Positions 1 through 5,996 are shown, numbered from the stretch's first letter. The stretch: DNA of 6,222 nt from an uncultured Eubacteriales bacterium (GCA_900547565.1 URHI01000111.1:1-6222); one strand, 5' to 3'. Translations and numbers: made by a program. The notes: generated from the letters alone by a model not told the origin.

Positions 1-43
1 GGACGTCCGCCGCGATGCGGTCGGGCGTCAAACGCATGACAGC

Positions 44-57
44 GGGGCTTGTGCCCC
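44..57. repeat. Small GC-rich hairpin upstream of mobC remnant
   Basis: GGGGC (44-48) and GCCCC (53-57) form a 5-bp perfect stem around a TTGT loop. It lies in the GC-rich first 65 bases, just before the larger palindrome and the mobC-like start. No coding gene can be assigned to 1-142. Two short frames are open there (one from base 3 to about 164, one from base 2 to 94), but neither gives a recognisable protein; one could be the tail of a gene that starts outside the window. The hairpin could be part of a transfer-origin or a terminator of the upstream gene; its sequence alone does not decide. Confidence 0.4.
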
Positions 58-65
58 ACACCCCC

Positions 66-91
66 CTTACTTTCTTTGCAAAGAAAGTAAG
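66..91. repeat. Perfect 26-bp palindrome, possible oriT or operator element
   Basis: CTTACTTTCTTTG at 66-78 is followed immediately, with no spacer, by its exact reverse complement at 79-91. The A/G-rich right arm is followed by a related AAAGAAA word at about 93-99. The palindrome ends 51 bases before the TTG start of the mobC-like frame. In mobilizable elements the origin of transfer usually lies directly upstream of mobC and contains inverted repeats, so an oriT-linked or relaxosome-protein-binding role is a reasonable inference. The alternatives are an operator for the mob genes or a terminator of whatever lies upstream. No nic site can be identified from sequence alone. Confidence 0.6.
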
Positions 92-142
92 TAAAGAAAC
101 CCTAAAAATATCAATTACTAACTTCAGAAAGGAGCAAGACAA

Positions 143-325
143 TTGCGAAAAAGAAACGTAAAAATCACGGTCAGAACGACCGAAAGTGAGAAGCGAAAAA
201 TCGAAGCGCTTGCCAAAAAGACAGGCATTCTGTCCGCTGGGAGGAGACGCGAAAATATATCACCTACACCTGTCCGGGCGGTCAGAAGGTCCGGGACAAC
301 AAATTACACGAAACTAAATTTTTGA
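143..325 (+). pseudogene. mobC: MobC-like relaxosome protein, truncated by internal deletion
   Basis: The frame starts at TTG 143, eight bases after a good AAAGGAG site (128-134). The first 28 residues (143-226) are basic and start RKRNVKITVRTTESEKRKIE, then EALAKKTG. This is the typical N-terminus of Firmicute MobC-type plasmid mobilization accessory proteins, in which a ribbon-helix-helix-like DNA-binding region begins this way and continues into a GLSVSEY-like segment. That continuation is missing. From about 227 the frame reads relaxase-gene DNA out of frame and yields unrelated sequence until the stop at 323-325. An intact MobC is normally about 100-130 residues; here only about a quarter is left. 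MobC helps the relaxase open oriT, a role this remnant is unlikely to keep. The family call rests on a short N-terminal stretch. Confidence 0.65.
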
Positions 326-1728
326 AAGGAAACATGGAATATGAATTCAGAATACGCAACCAAACAGGAGAACACACTGGAAGCACTCAAGAAATCGTCG
401 GCAGGTATGATACGGACGCAGACCGAGAGAGAATATCTGCCGAAAGTAGTGGCGATTCCGACCGAGCAATGGGAGGCGTTCTGCGCATGGGCGCGGGAGG
501 CGGTGACCTTCCAGCCGACGCTGTACAAGCAAATAGAAGCACTTGCGACACGGGAGGATCTGACCGAAATGACGGAGAGCTTTCTCTCGGAGCAGGACGG
601 GACCGCGCTCGAGTTGCAGAAGTCAATCACGCAGAGCTTGGTCGGGATAGCGGGCAGCTTCAAGACAACGCTGGAGGATGTCCGTGCGGAGAACGCACGG
701 GCTGGGATAGCGCGAGAGCAATATATCTCGAGCGTCAAAGCCGATCTCGACAGCCGGTACGACAAGCTGAATGGGCTGAAGCAGGAGGCGGAAGGACTGC
801 TGAAGAAATTTCACCGCTATATGGTAACGACTATCATAGCGGCGGCAGGCAGTTCGGCGCTGCTCAGCGCGATCGTCTTTCTGCTGATGAGATAACAGCC
901 TTCTTTTCGGGCGAGCGCGAAGCAGACGACGAAATACTCGACGACGAGGATGACGAACAACCGACACCGCTATCCCAACTGCTTGAGCAGGCAAAACTCG
1001 GCAACCGCTACGCTATGTACCGTCTGTCAATGAAATATTTCACCGCCAACGATTACAATTTTGACCCTGACAGGGGCGCGTATTGGCTGGAGCGGGCGGC
1101 AGAGGACGGGTATATCTACGCGGAGTACCACATCGGAAAGATGTATTATCTCGGCTCCTATTACGAACGCGACGCGGGGAGCGCCGAATACTGGCTCGGT
1201 CGCGCGGCAGATAAGCACAACGCATTTGCCGAAGCTCTGCTCGGTAAAGCGCTTATCACAGGTGACTTTCTCGGATCGGACGTAAAGCGCGGGATAGACC
1301 TGCTCTATGACGCCGAGAACGACGGTAGCTCATATGCCGCCTATACCCTTGGCAAGCTGTATGCCGACGGTGAAAAGGTCAAAAAGAATATTCCGAAAGC
1401 TATCGAACATCTTGAACGTGCCGCGCAGATGGGCAACATCTTTGCCGAATACCGTCTTGCGAAAATCTATCTCTTTGAGTCGGATCTCTTCGATTGGAAT
1501 CGGGCGGTGGAGCTGCTCGAGACCTCGGCACGCAAGGGCAATGAATACGCCTATATGGCACTTCAGCGCATGAACGAGAACATTCTCGTCAGCGTCACGA
1601 CCGATATTGCGAGCATCGTTGCCGATCTCTCGGTGCTGTTTGATAACCGCAGACCGATCGAGGATTGCACAACCATACTGCCGCAGAAAAAAGAAAGGAA
1701 ATATCAGGCATGGGAAATAAAAATGTAA
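226..1728 (+). pseudogene. Relaxase C-terminal remnant fused to Sel1 repeats, catalytic part deleted
   Basis: This frame is open from 190 to the TAA at 1726-1728 but has no proper start; the first start-like codons are TTG 322 and ATG 334. From 238 it reads WEETRKYITYTC, then CPGGQKVRDNKLHETKFL, which resembles the extreme C-terminus of MobA/VirD2-type relaxase domains in Clostridia mobile elements. The catalytic tyrosine and metal-binding histidines upstream are absent. From about 340 to 900 the translation is a low-hydrophobicity Gly/Arg/Asp/Ser-rich linker that shares its DNA with the nested gene at 341-895. An acidic patch (GEREADDEILDDEDDEQ) follows, then about five Sel1-type helical repeats from 1000 to about 1539 plus a partial sixth, with recurring cores such as YAAYTLGKLYADG and AIEHLERAAQMG. 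Sel1 repeats form alpha-solenoid protein-binding surfaces. No start codon with a ribosome site lies just ahead of the repeats, which argues that they are translated as the relaxase's C-terminal extension. Without the upstream part the product is probably not made, unless TTG 322 or ATG 334 is used. Confidence 0.7.
341..895 (+). CDS. Coiled-coil protein with C-terminal membrane anchor, nested inside the relaxase-Sel1 frame
   Basis: The protein has 184 residues. ATG 341 follows AAAGGA (325-330) by 10 bases; the in-between ATG 334 is in the other frame and only 3 bases from that site. Residues 1-75 include a conserved-looking segment, EYLPKVVAIPTEQWEAFCAW (31-50), followed by an AREAV-QPT-LYKQIEALATRED region. 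Residues about 80-157 are charged and heptad-like, suggesting a coiled coil. Residues about 160-182 form one hydrophobic membrane helix ending LLMR at the C-terminus, so the protein is probably tail-anchored with its bulk in the cytoplasm. Third positions are rich in G and C and the composition is normal, so this looks like the older reading of the shared DNA. I do not recognise a named family. By position (after mobC and the relaxase, overlapping the relaxase gene) and by having a membrane helix it resembles MobB of RSF1010, which aids mobilization at the membrane. That comparison is inference, not homology. The gene itself appears intact although the relaxase is not. Confidence 0.8.
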   Translation: MNSEYATKQENTLEALKKSSAGMIRTQTEREYLPKVVAIPTEQWEAFCAWAREAVTFQPTLYKQIEALATREDLTEMTESFLSEQDGTALELQKSITQSLVGIAGSFKTTLEDVRAENARAGIAREQYISSVKADLDSRYDKLNGLKQEAEGLLKKFHRYMVTTIIAAAGSSALLSAIVFLLMR

Positions 1729-1749
1729 CTTCACAAAAGGAGGAATATA

Positions 1750-1839
1750 TTGCGTAAATCATATCGTTCTTTGACAACTGAATATCCGGAAAAAATCCGG
1801 GAAACCATAAAAGAAAAGAGGTGGGTCGTATGGAGATAA
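1750..1839 (+). CDS. Short leader peptide, 29 codons, overlapping the next gene
   Basis: TTG 1750 lies six bases after an excellent AAAGGAGG site (1736-1743) and opens a frame of 29 codons (starts RKSYRSLTTEYPEKIRETIK, ends KRWVVWR) that stops at TAA 1837-1839. The stop lies just inside the next gene, which starts at ATG 1830 in another frame, so translation of the two may be coupled. The peptide is basic and has no recognised domain. Inside it, TCCGGA (1785-1790) and TCCGGG (1796-1801) can form a 6-bp stem with an AAAAA loop, including one G-U pair. A TTGACA word at 1771-1776 has no convincing -10 partner at 16-18 bases. The strong ribosome site makes translation likely; a regulatory rather than a protein-level role is inferred. 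Confidence 0.45.
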   Translation: MRKSYRSLTTEYPEKIRETIKEKRWVVWR

Positions 1840-2087
1840 ACGAGATCAAGGACAAAAAGTATACCGAAATATGGCTCACAAGAGCCGAGGCCGGCGACGA
1901 AGCACTGCGCGAGAGCCTGAAACCACTCTACCGCGCTTATAAAAACATCGGCTGGAAGGTAGTCGTATTCGAGTCGGGCACGGAAAGCTTAGTGGAAAAC
2001 ACCAAGGCGCTTTTCAAGCACAACATCGAAGTACAGGCACGGCGCGAGTGCGAGACAGCAGAACGCTCACAGCAAATGTGCCTGTAA
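1830..2087 (+). CDS. Small hypothetical protein of mobile-element type, 85 aa
   Basis: The start is taken as ATG 1830 because AGAGGTG (1816-1822) lies seven bases before it; an in-frame GTG at 1821 would add three residues but overlaps that site. The soluble product has 85 residues, beginning MEINEIKDKKYTEIWLTRAE. Its central segment (residues about 29-60, SLKPLYRAYKNIGWKVVVFE then SGTESLVENTKALF) alternates helix and strand and looks like a small globular alpha/beta protein. The C-terminus is charged and contains two cysteines. There is no signal peptide or membrane segment. Proteins with a similar KPLY-AYK...V-VF-SG pattern are, from general familiarity, common small ORFs near the mobilization genes of Clostridia elements, but no function is known to me. 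It is the last gene of the element segment and is followed after seven bases by a strong terminator. Confidence 0.75.
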   Translation: MEINEIKDKKYTEIWLTRAEAGDEALRESLKPLYRAYKNIGWKVVVFESGTESLVENTKALFKHNIEVQARRECETAERSQQMCL

Positions 2088-2094
2088 ATTCAGC

Positions 2095-2126
2095 GCAGGG
2101 CATCCCTCAGGGTGCCCTGCTTTTTT
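2095..2126 (+). terminator. Intrinsic terminator ending the mobile-element segment
   Basis: GCAGGGCA (2095-2102) pairs with TGCCCTGC (2113-2120). Inner CCC and GGG can extend the stem around a TCA loop with one bulged T. Six Ts follow at 2121-2126. It begins seven bases after the stop of the 85-residue gene and separates the element genes from the sigma-factor gene. Confidence 0.9.
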
Positions 2127-2167
2127 CCATACAGACTGTGCTCGCCACCGTTCTTTACCGCTGAGTG

Positions 2168-2196
2168 TAGACAAATTTCCGTATCTATGTTAAAAT
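2168..2196 (+). promoter_or_regulatory. Sigma-A type promoter with extended -10 for the ECF sigma gene
   Basis: TAGACA (2168-2173) matches the -35 consensus at five of six positions. After a 17-base spacer comes TAAAAT (2191-2196), preceded by a TGn extension at 2188-2190. Transcription would start near 2203, giving a leader of about 60 bases. The promoter follows directly after the element terminator, so the sigma gene is its own transcription unit. No convincing ECF-type self-recognised promoter is seen. Confidence 0.7.
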
Positions 2197-2263
2197 ATTT
2201 TTCGTAACCACCCAATGAAACTTCCTTTTCATGCACTTTATGGGTGAAGGGCAGGTGAGAATG

Positions 2264-3811
2264 ATGGACGCAAGCATTGTCGAGGCATACGCAGAAAGAG
2301 TATACGGCTATGCAATAAAGCATACATACTCCCGCGAGGAGGCAGACGATCTTTCGCAGGAAATACTCTTTACCGTTATTAAGGAGCTCCCGAATCTCAG
2401 GGATGAGAGCAGGTTTGAGCCATGGCTTTGGGGGATCGCAGGCAATGTCACAAGAGTTTTCAAGCGTTCTATTGGTAAACAGCGCGCGATGTATTGCTAT
2501 AATGCGCTTGAAGATGTGACATATGAGCAGGACTTTTCCGACGATTCGGATGAAAAGCTATATGCCTCTCTGCGGGAAAAGATCGCGATGCTTTCATCGC
2601 TGTACCGCGACATCATCATTCTTCACTATTATGACGGCCTTTCAACCCGGCAGATAGCCGATAAACTGAATGTCCCCGAAGGCACGGTCACCTGGCGGCT
2701 TTCGGAGGCAAGAAAAAAACTCAAACAGGAGTGTGACGAAATGGAAGTCAGCGCACTGAGGCCCATTAAAATGAAGCTCGATATAACCGGCTCGGGAAAT
2801 TATGACGGAAAACTGATCCCATTCCCCGACGCTTATATCAACGACGCATTGTCTCAGAATATACTTTACTATTGCTACGATAAGGCATGCAGGACGGAGG
2901 AGCTTGCAAAGCTATGCGGCGTTCCCGCATATTATATTGAGGACAGAATTGCAAATCTTGTTAAGCGGGAAGCGGTAATCGAGCAAACAAAGGGTAAATA
3001 CAGAACGGACTTTATCATCTGGTCGGACAAATACGGAATATACTTCGAAGAAAATGCCGAAAGAATATTTCTTCCGATTACCGACAGAATGGTAAAAGCC
3101 CTGAAGGACATCGCCGCCGAGACAAAGGATATTGATTTTTACAAAGCAGGAAGACCGGAAAGCGATCTTTTCTACCTTTACGGCATCATGGCATTTAATT
3201 ATGCAAAAAAATTCTGTACGCTTACGATGTCTGAGAGAAAAACGAAGTATGACGGATACAAATGGTGTTACAGCGGCAGCATAGAAACAGGAACGCACAA
3301 ACGAATTTCGATAGGTACCCAGCACAATGCCAATCTCGGCATAGGAGGTCATTACACATACACTATCTACAGTGGTTTCAACGGCGTGAAAAAGCGCAAA
3401 ATGATGTATGATTACGAAATAAACGCCTGCGAGGATATTCTGAAAAGCGGACGATCAGACAATATCGACGCTGTGACCCTTGCCATACAGCACGGCTTTA
3501 TAGTCAAAAAAGACGACGGCGAGCTTTTTGTTACCGTCCCTGCATTTACAATGGAGCAAAAAGAGAGATTCGACGCGGTTGCCGATAAATATCTCGCTCC
3601 GCTTATGGACGATTATTCACGTCTTGTATCCGAATTTGTCTCAGGATACAAAAAGCTGTTCCCCAAGCATCTTTCAGATGATGCAGACCGTAGATGCTAC
3701 GGTGTGTTCGGAGCAATGTATACATTTTTTACCGAGCACGCACAGAAAAGTGGCGGGATAGAGCTGCCCTCGGAAAACTGTTATTGTGATGTCCTCATAC
3801 AGTTCAGATAA
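2264..3811 (+). CDS. ECF-family RNA polymerase sigma factor with long C-terminal extension
   Basis: The protein has 515 residues from ATG 2264, chosen because AGG of AGGTGA (2253-2258) lies eight bases before it. ATG 2261 is nearly as good; ATG 2231 lacks a clear ribosome site. Residues about 5-70 form region sigma-2 (YGYAIKHTYSREEADDLSQE, then a FEPWLWGIAGN motif), which binds core polymerase and the -10 element. Residues about 100-155 form region sigma-4, with a helix-turn-helix (YRDIIILHYYDGLSTRQIAD, then LNVPEGTVTWRLSEARKKLK) for the -35 element. An ordinary ECF factor ends here at roughly 160-200 residues. This one continues for about 360 more. Residues about 195-255 look like a winged helix (RTEELAKLCGVPAYYIEDRI, then VKREAVIE), followed by a mixed alpha/beta region of unknown fold ending CDVLIQFR. 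No membrane helix and no neighbouring anti-sigma gene are present, so the extension may sense a signal or restrain the sigma core directly; that is inference. Similar long sigma proteins are familiar in Clostridia, but their regulons are not known to me. Confidence 0.87.
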   Translation: MDASIVEAYAERVYGYAIKHTYSREEADDLSQEILFTVIKELPNLRDESRFEPWLWGIAGNVTRVFKRSIGKQRAMYCYNALEDVTYEQDFSDDSDEKLYASLREKIAMLSSLYRDIIILHYYDGLSTRQIADKLNVPEGTVTWRLSEARKKLKQECDEMEVSALRPIKMKLDITGSGNYDGKLIPFPDAYINDALSQNILYYCYDKACRTEELAKLCGVPAYYIEDRIANLVKREAVIEQTKGKYRTDFIIWSDKYGIYFEENAERIFLPITDRMVKALKDIAAETKDIDFYKAGRPESDLFYLYGIMAFNYAKKFCTLTMSERKTKYDGYKWCYSGSIETGTHKRISIGTQHNANLGIGGHYTYTIYSGFNGVKKRKMMYDYEINACEDILKSGRSDNIDAVTLAIQHGFIVKKDDGELFVTVPAFTMEQKERFDAVADKYLAPLMDDYSRLVSEFVSGYKKLFPKHLSDDADRRCYGVFGAMYTFFTEHAQKSGGIELPSENCYCDVLIQFR

Positions 3812-3852
3812 GTGCTGTTACATTGTCAAGCTATATTCCTAAAAGCAAAGCG

Positions 3853-3888
3853 CGAACCGATTTTCTATGGAAATCGGTTCGTTTCTCT
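3853..3888 (+). terminator. Intrinsic terminator after the ECF sigma gene
   Basis: CGAACCGATTT (3853-3863) and AAATCGGTTCG (3871-3881) form a perfect 11-bp stem with a seven-base loop, followed by TTTCTCT (3882-3888). It lies 41 bases after the sigma-factor stop. Its tail touches the -35 element of the capF promoter, so termination and initiation sites abut. Confidence 0.8.
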
Positions 3889-3916
3889 GTACAAATGAAG
3901 AATTTTGTGATACAAT
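3888..3916 (+). promoter_or_regulatory. Promoter of the capF-type gene, extended -10
   Basis: TGTACA (3888-3893; four of six matches to TTGACA), a 17-base spacer, then TACAAT (3911-3916) preceded by TGA (3908-3910), an extended -10. The predicted start near 3923 lies downstream of the alternative ATG at 3867, which supports the later start codon at 3942 for the gene. Confidence 0.68.
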
Positions 3917-3941
3917 AAGGAAAAATGCGGAGGTTCGCTTT

Positions 3942-5141
3942 ATGAATATACTCGTGACCGGAGCAAAGGGCTTCGTGGGCAAAAATCTTGTGGAAAACCT
4001 CAAAAACATACGCGACGGCAAAAACCGCACACGCCCGCATATTGTGATCGATAAAATCTACGAATATGATATTGACAGTACGCCCGCGGAGCTTGATGAA
4101 TACTGCCGCAAGGCGGATTTCGTATTCAACCTTGCCGGAGTCAACCGTCCGCAGGATCCGGCGGAATTCAAGGCGGGCAATTTCGGATTTGCATCTACTC
4201 TGCTTGACACGCTGAAAAAGCACGGGAACACATGTCCCGTCATGCTGTCGTCCTCCATTCAAGCGACACTCCAAGGGCGCTTCGGCACATCGGAATATGG
4301 GCTGTCCAAAAAAGCGGGCGAAGACCTGTTCTTTGCCTACGGCGAGGAAACCGGGGCGAAAGTGCTGGTTTACCGCTTTCCGAACCTCGTCGGCAAGTGG
4401 GTGAAACCGAATTACAACAGCGCGGTCGGTACCTTCTGCAACAACATCGCAAATGACCTGCCCATTACGGTCAACGACCCGTCGGTCGAGCTTGAAATGC
4501 TGTTTATCGATGATCTGGTCGAGGAAATGTTCGATGCACTCGAGGGCAAGGAGCATCACTGCGAGTTTGACGGAGTGAACACCGTGCTGACCGAAAACGG
4601 CAGATACTGCGCCGCACCTGTGACGCACAAAGCAACGCTCGGATACATAGTTGAGTGCCTCCACCGCTTCCATGACCAGCCGCAGACGCTGGTGATACCA
4701 GAGATCCCCGACGGCAGCTTTGAGAAAAAGCTGTATTCCATGTACCTTTCCTACCTGCCGAAAGAAAAAGTCGCGTTCCCGCTGAAAATGAACGTGGACG
4801 CTCGCGGCAGTTTTACCGAGCTGCTCAAAACCGAAAAATGTGGGCAGGTCAGCGTGAATATTTCCAAGCCCGGCATTACCAAAGGTCAGCACTGGCACAA
4901 CTCAAAATGGGAATTTTTCATTGTCGTGTCGGGACACGGACTCATTCAGGAGCGCAGGATCGGCAGTGACGAGGTGCTCGAATTTGAGGTCAGCGGCGAC
5001 AAGATCGAAGCCGTTCATATGCTCCCCGGCTACACACACAACATCATCAACCTGTCCGATACCGAGGACTTGGTTACAGTCATGTGGGCAAACGAGCAAT
5101 TTGACCCGAACCGTCCCGATACCTTCGGCGAGACAGTATGA
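3942..5141 (+). CDS. capF: CapF-type bifunctional UDP-sugar reductase/3-epimerase (SDR plus cupin)
   Basis: The protein has 399 residues. ATG 3942 follows GGAGG (3929-3933) by eight bases. The N-terminal short-chain dehydrogenase domain (about 1-270) has the nucleotide-binding GAKGFVG (7-13), NLAGVNRP (63-70), the serine cluster SSS (103-105) and YGLSK with catalytic Tyr119 and Lys123. The C-terminal cupin (about 280-395) has the metal motif HWHNSKWE (His317, His319, Glu324) and GYTHN (His366), and ends in MWANEQFDPNRPDTF, very typical of CapF/FnlB. In Staphylococcus aureus, CapF takes the keto-sugar made by CapE, epimerises C3 in the cupin and reduces C4 with NADPH in the SDR domain. The product is UDP-N-acetyl-6-deoxy-L-talosamine, which CapG converts to UDP-L-FucNAc for capsule. 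It acts in the cytoplasm. The length is slightly above the staphylococcal enzyme, and all recognisable catalytic residues are present. Neither capE nor capG is beside it here, so substrate supply must come from elsewhere or the substrate may differ. Confidence 0.9.
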   Translation: MNILVTGAKGFVGKNLVENLKNIRDGKNRTRPHIVIDKIYEYDIDSTPAELDEYCRKADFVFNLAGVNRPQDPAEFKAGNFGFASTLLDTLKKHGNTCPVMLSSSIQATLQGRFGTSEYGLSKKAGEDLFFAYGEETGAKVLVYRFPNLVGKWVKPNYNSAVGTFCNNIANDLPITVNDPSVELEMLFIDDLVEEMFDALEGKEHHCEFDGVNTVLTENGRYCAAPVTHKATLGYIVECLHRFHDQPQTLVIPEIPDGSFEKKLYSMYLSYLPKEKVAFPLKMNVDARGSFTELLKTEKCGQVSVNISKPGITKGQHWHNSKWEFFIVVSGHGLIQERRIGSDEVLEFEVSGDKIEAVHMLPGYTHNIINLSDTEDLVTVMWANEQFDPNRPDTFGETV

Positions 5142-5223
5142 CGCAACGGTCGTAACTCCAGGCACACCGGTTGTCACATTCAAACGAGAAATAATCTGCA
5201 AAAAATATAAGGAGAATGATTTA

Positions 5224-5850
5224 ATGGAAAACAAAAAATTGGATCCATCCGCGCTTTTTCAGATAGGTTACGGTCTGTACGTCATTACCACACGCGACGG
5301 GGATAAGGATAACGGTTGTATCGTCAACACCGTTATGCAGATAACAAGCAATCCCCTGATTGTGGCTGTGGGCATCAACAAGCAGAATTATACCTGCGAC
5401 CTTGTGCTGAAAACCGGCAAGCTGAATGTCAACTGTCTGACACAGGACACACCGTTTGAAGTGTTCCGCAACTTCGGATATCAAAGCGGCCGGGATACGG
5501 ACAAATTCGGAACAGAGGAGCACCGCAGAAGCGATAACGGGCTGATCGTCCTTTCCGAGCATGTCGGGGCGTTTCTGTCCCTGACCGTGGAGCAATCCAT
5601 GGATCTCGGCTCTCACATACTGTTCCTGTGCAGCGTAAGCGAAAGCCGGGTAATAATACCAAGAGCCAATAACATAACCTACTCATATTATCAGAGCAAT
5701 GTGAAGCCCAAGCCTCAGGCTCAGGAGCAAAAGAAGAAGGGCTTTGTCTGCAAGATCTGCGGGTATGTATATGAGGGCGACACGCTTCCGGAGGATTTTG
5801 TCTGCCCGATATGTAAGCACGGCGCAGAGGATTTCGAGCCGCTGAAGTAA
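5224..5850 (+). CDS. hrb: Flavin reductase-rubredoxin fusion (Hrb-like)
   Basis: The protein has 208 residues. ATG 5224 follows AAGGAG (5209-5214) by nine bases. The longer same-frame start at 4921 lies inside capF and is unlikely. Residues 1-160 form an FMN-binding flavin reductase domain with typical segments: the start of the fold at LFQIGYGLYVITTRDGDKDN, NTVMQITSNP (35-44) and GINKQN (50-55). After a Lys/Gln-rich linker (161-173) comes a short rubredoxin-like iron site, CKICG (Cys176, Cys179) and CPICKHG (Cys194, Cys197). The two pairs are only 14 residues apart, like the C-terminal domain of rubrerythrin rather than free rubredoxin. In Moorella, high-molecular-weight rubredoxin Hrb passes NAD(P)H electrons to the A-type flavoprotein FprA, which reduces NO and O2. 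A cytoplasmic electron-carrier role in oxidative or nitrosative stress is inferred. The gene starts 82 bases after capF with only a weak promoter candidate (TTGTCA at 5171, short spacer), so it may be partly co-transcribed. No FprA gene is visible nearby. Confidence 0.87.
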   Translation: MENKKLDPSALFQIGYGLYVITTRDGDKDNGCIVNTVMQITSNPLIVAVGINKQNYTCDLVLKTGKLNVNCLTQDTPFEVFRNFGYQSGRDTDKFGTEEHRRSDNGLIVLSEHVGAFLSLTVEQSMDLGSHILFLCSVSESRVIIPRANNITYSYYQSNVKPKPQAQEQKKKGFVCKICGYVYEGDTLPEDFVCPICKHGAEDFEPLK

Positions 5851-5996
5851 TTCCTCAGTTCATTTATGCGCGCTTGAAGGCTCATATTTTCTTACCGTAT
5901 TGCCCAGCTCCCCCCTTCTCAGATACCGCGTCACAGTGAAACAGTAATTCGGTTGCAGTTTTAAAAATTAATAAGCTCAATACTTAAATGAAGCAC

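Noticed and set aside
1..142. Possible tail of an upstream gene or CRISPR/tRNA-like structure
   Set aside because: Short frames are open but unrecognisable, there are no spaced repeats, and the hairpins do not form a tRNA cloverleaf; only the palindromes are reported.
304..765. 153-codon open frame on the - strand
   Set aside because: It lies wholly antisense to the dual-coded region, has no ribosome site and a composition typical of a shadow of GC-rich codon use.
2216..2221. TGAAAC resembling an ECF -35 element (autoregulation)
   Set aside because: No CGT-type -10 element follows at 16-17 bases, and a good housekeeping promoter lies just upstream at 2168-2196.
2231..2263. Upstream ATG 2231 for the sigma factor
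   Set aside because: No ribosome site precedes it, and the added residues translate the ribosome site of the ATG pair at 2261/2264.
2090..2323. 77-codon open frame on the - strand across the intergenic region
   Set aside because: It runs through the terminator and promoter and has no ribosome site or recognisable protein features.
3867..3941. N-terminal extension of capF to ATG 3867
   Set aside because: That ATG sits in the loop of the preceding terminator hairpin and upstream of the likely transcription start; the Rossmann fold begins properly at ATG 3942 with a GGAGG site.
3831..4898. 355-codon open frame on the - strand
   Set aside because: It is the antisense of the well-supported capF gene, matches no family I recognise and has no start signal; its length follows from the codon bias of capF.
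4921..5223. Extension of hrb upstream to 4921
   Set aside because: The added residues are capF read in another frame; ATG 5224 has AAGGAG at good spacing and starts the flavin reductase domain.
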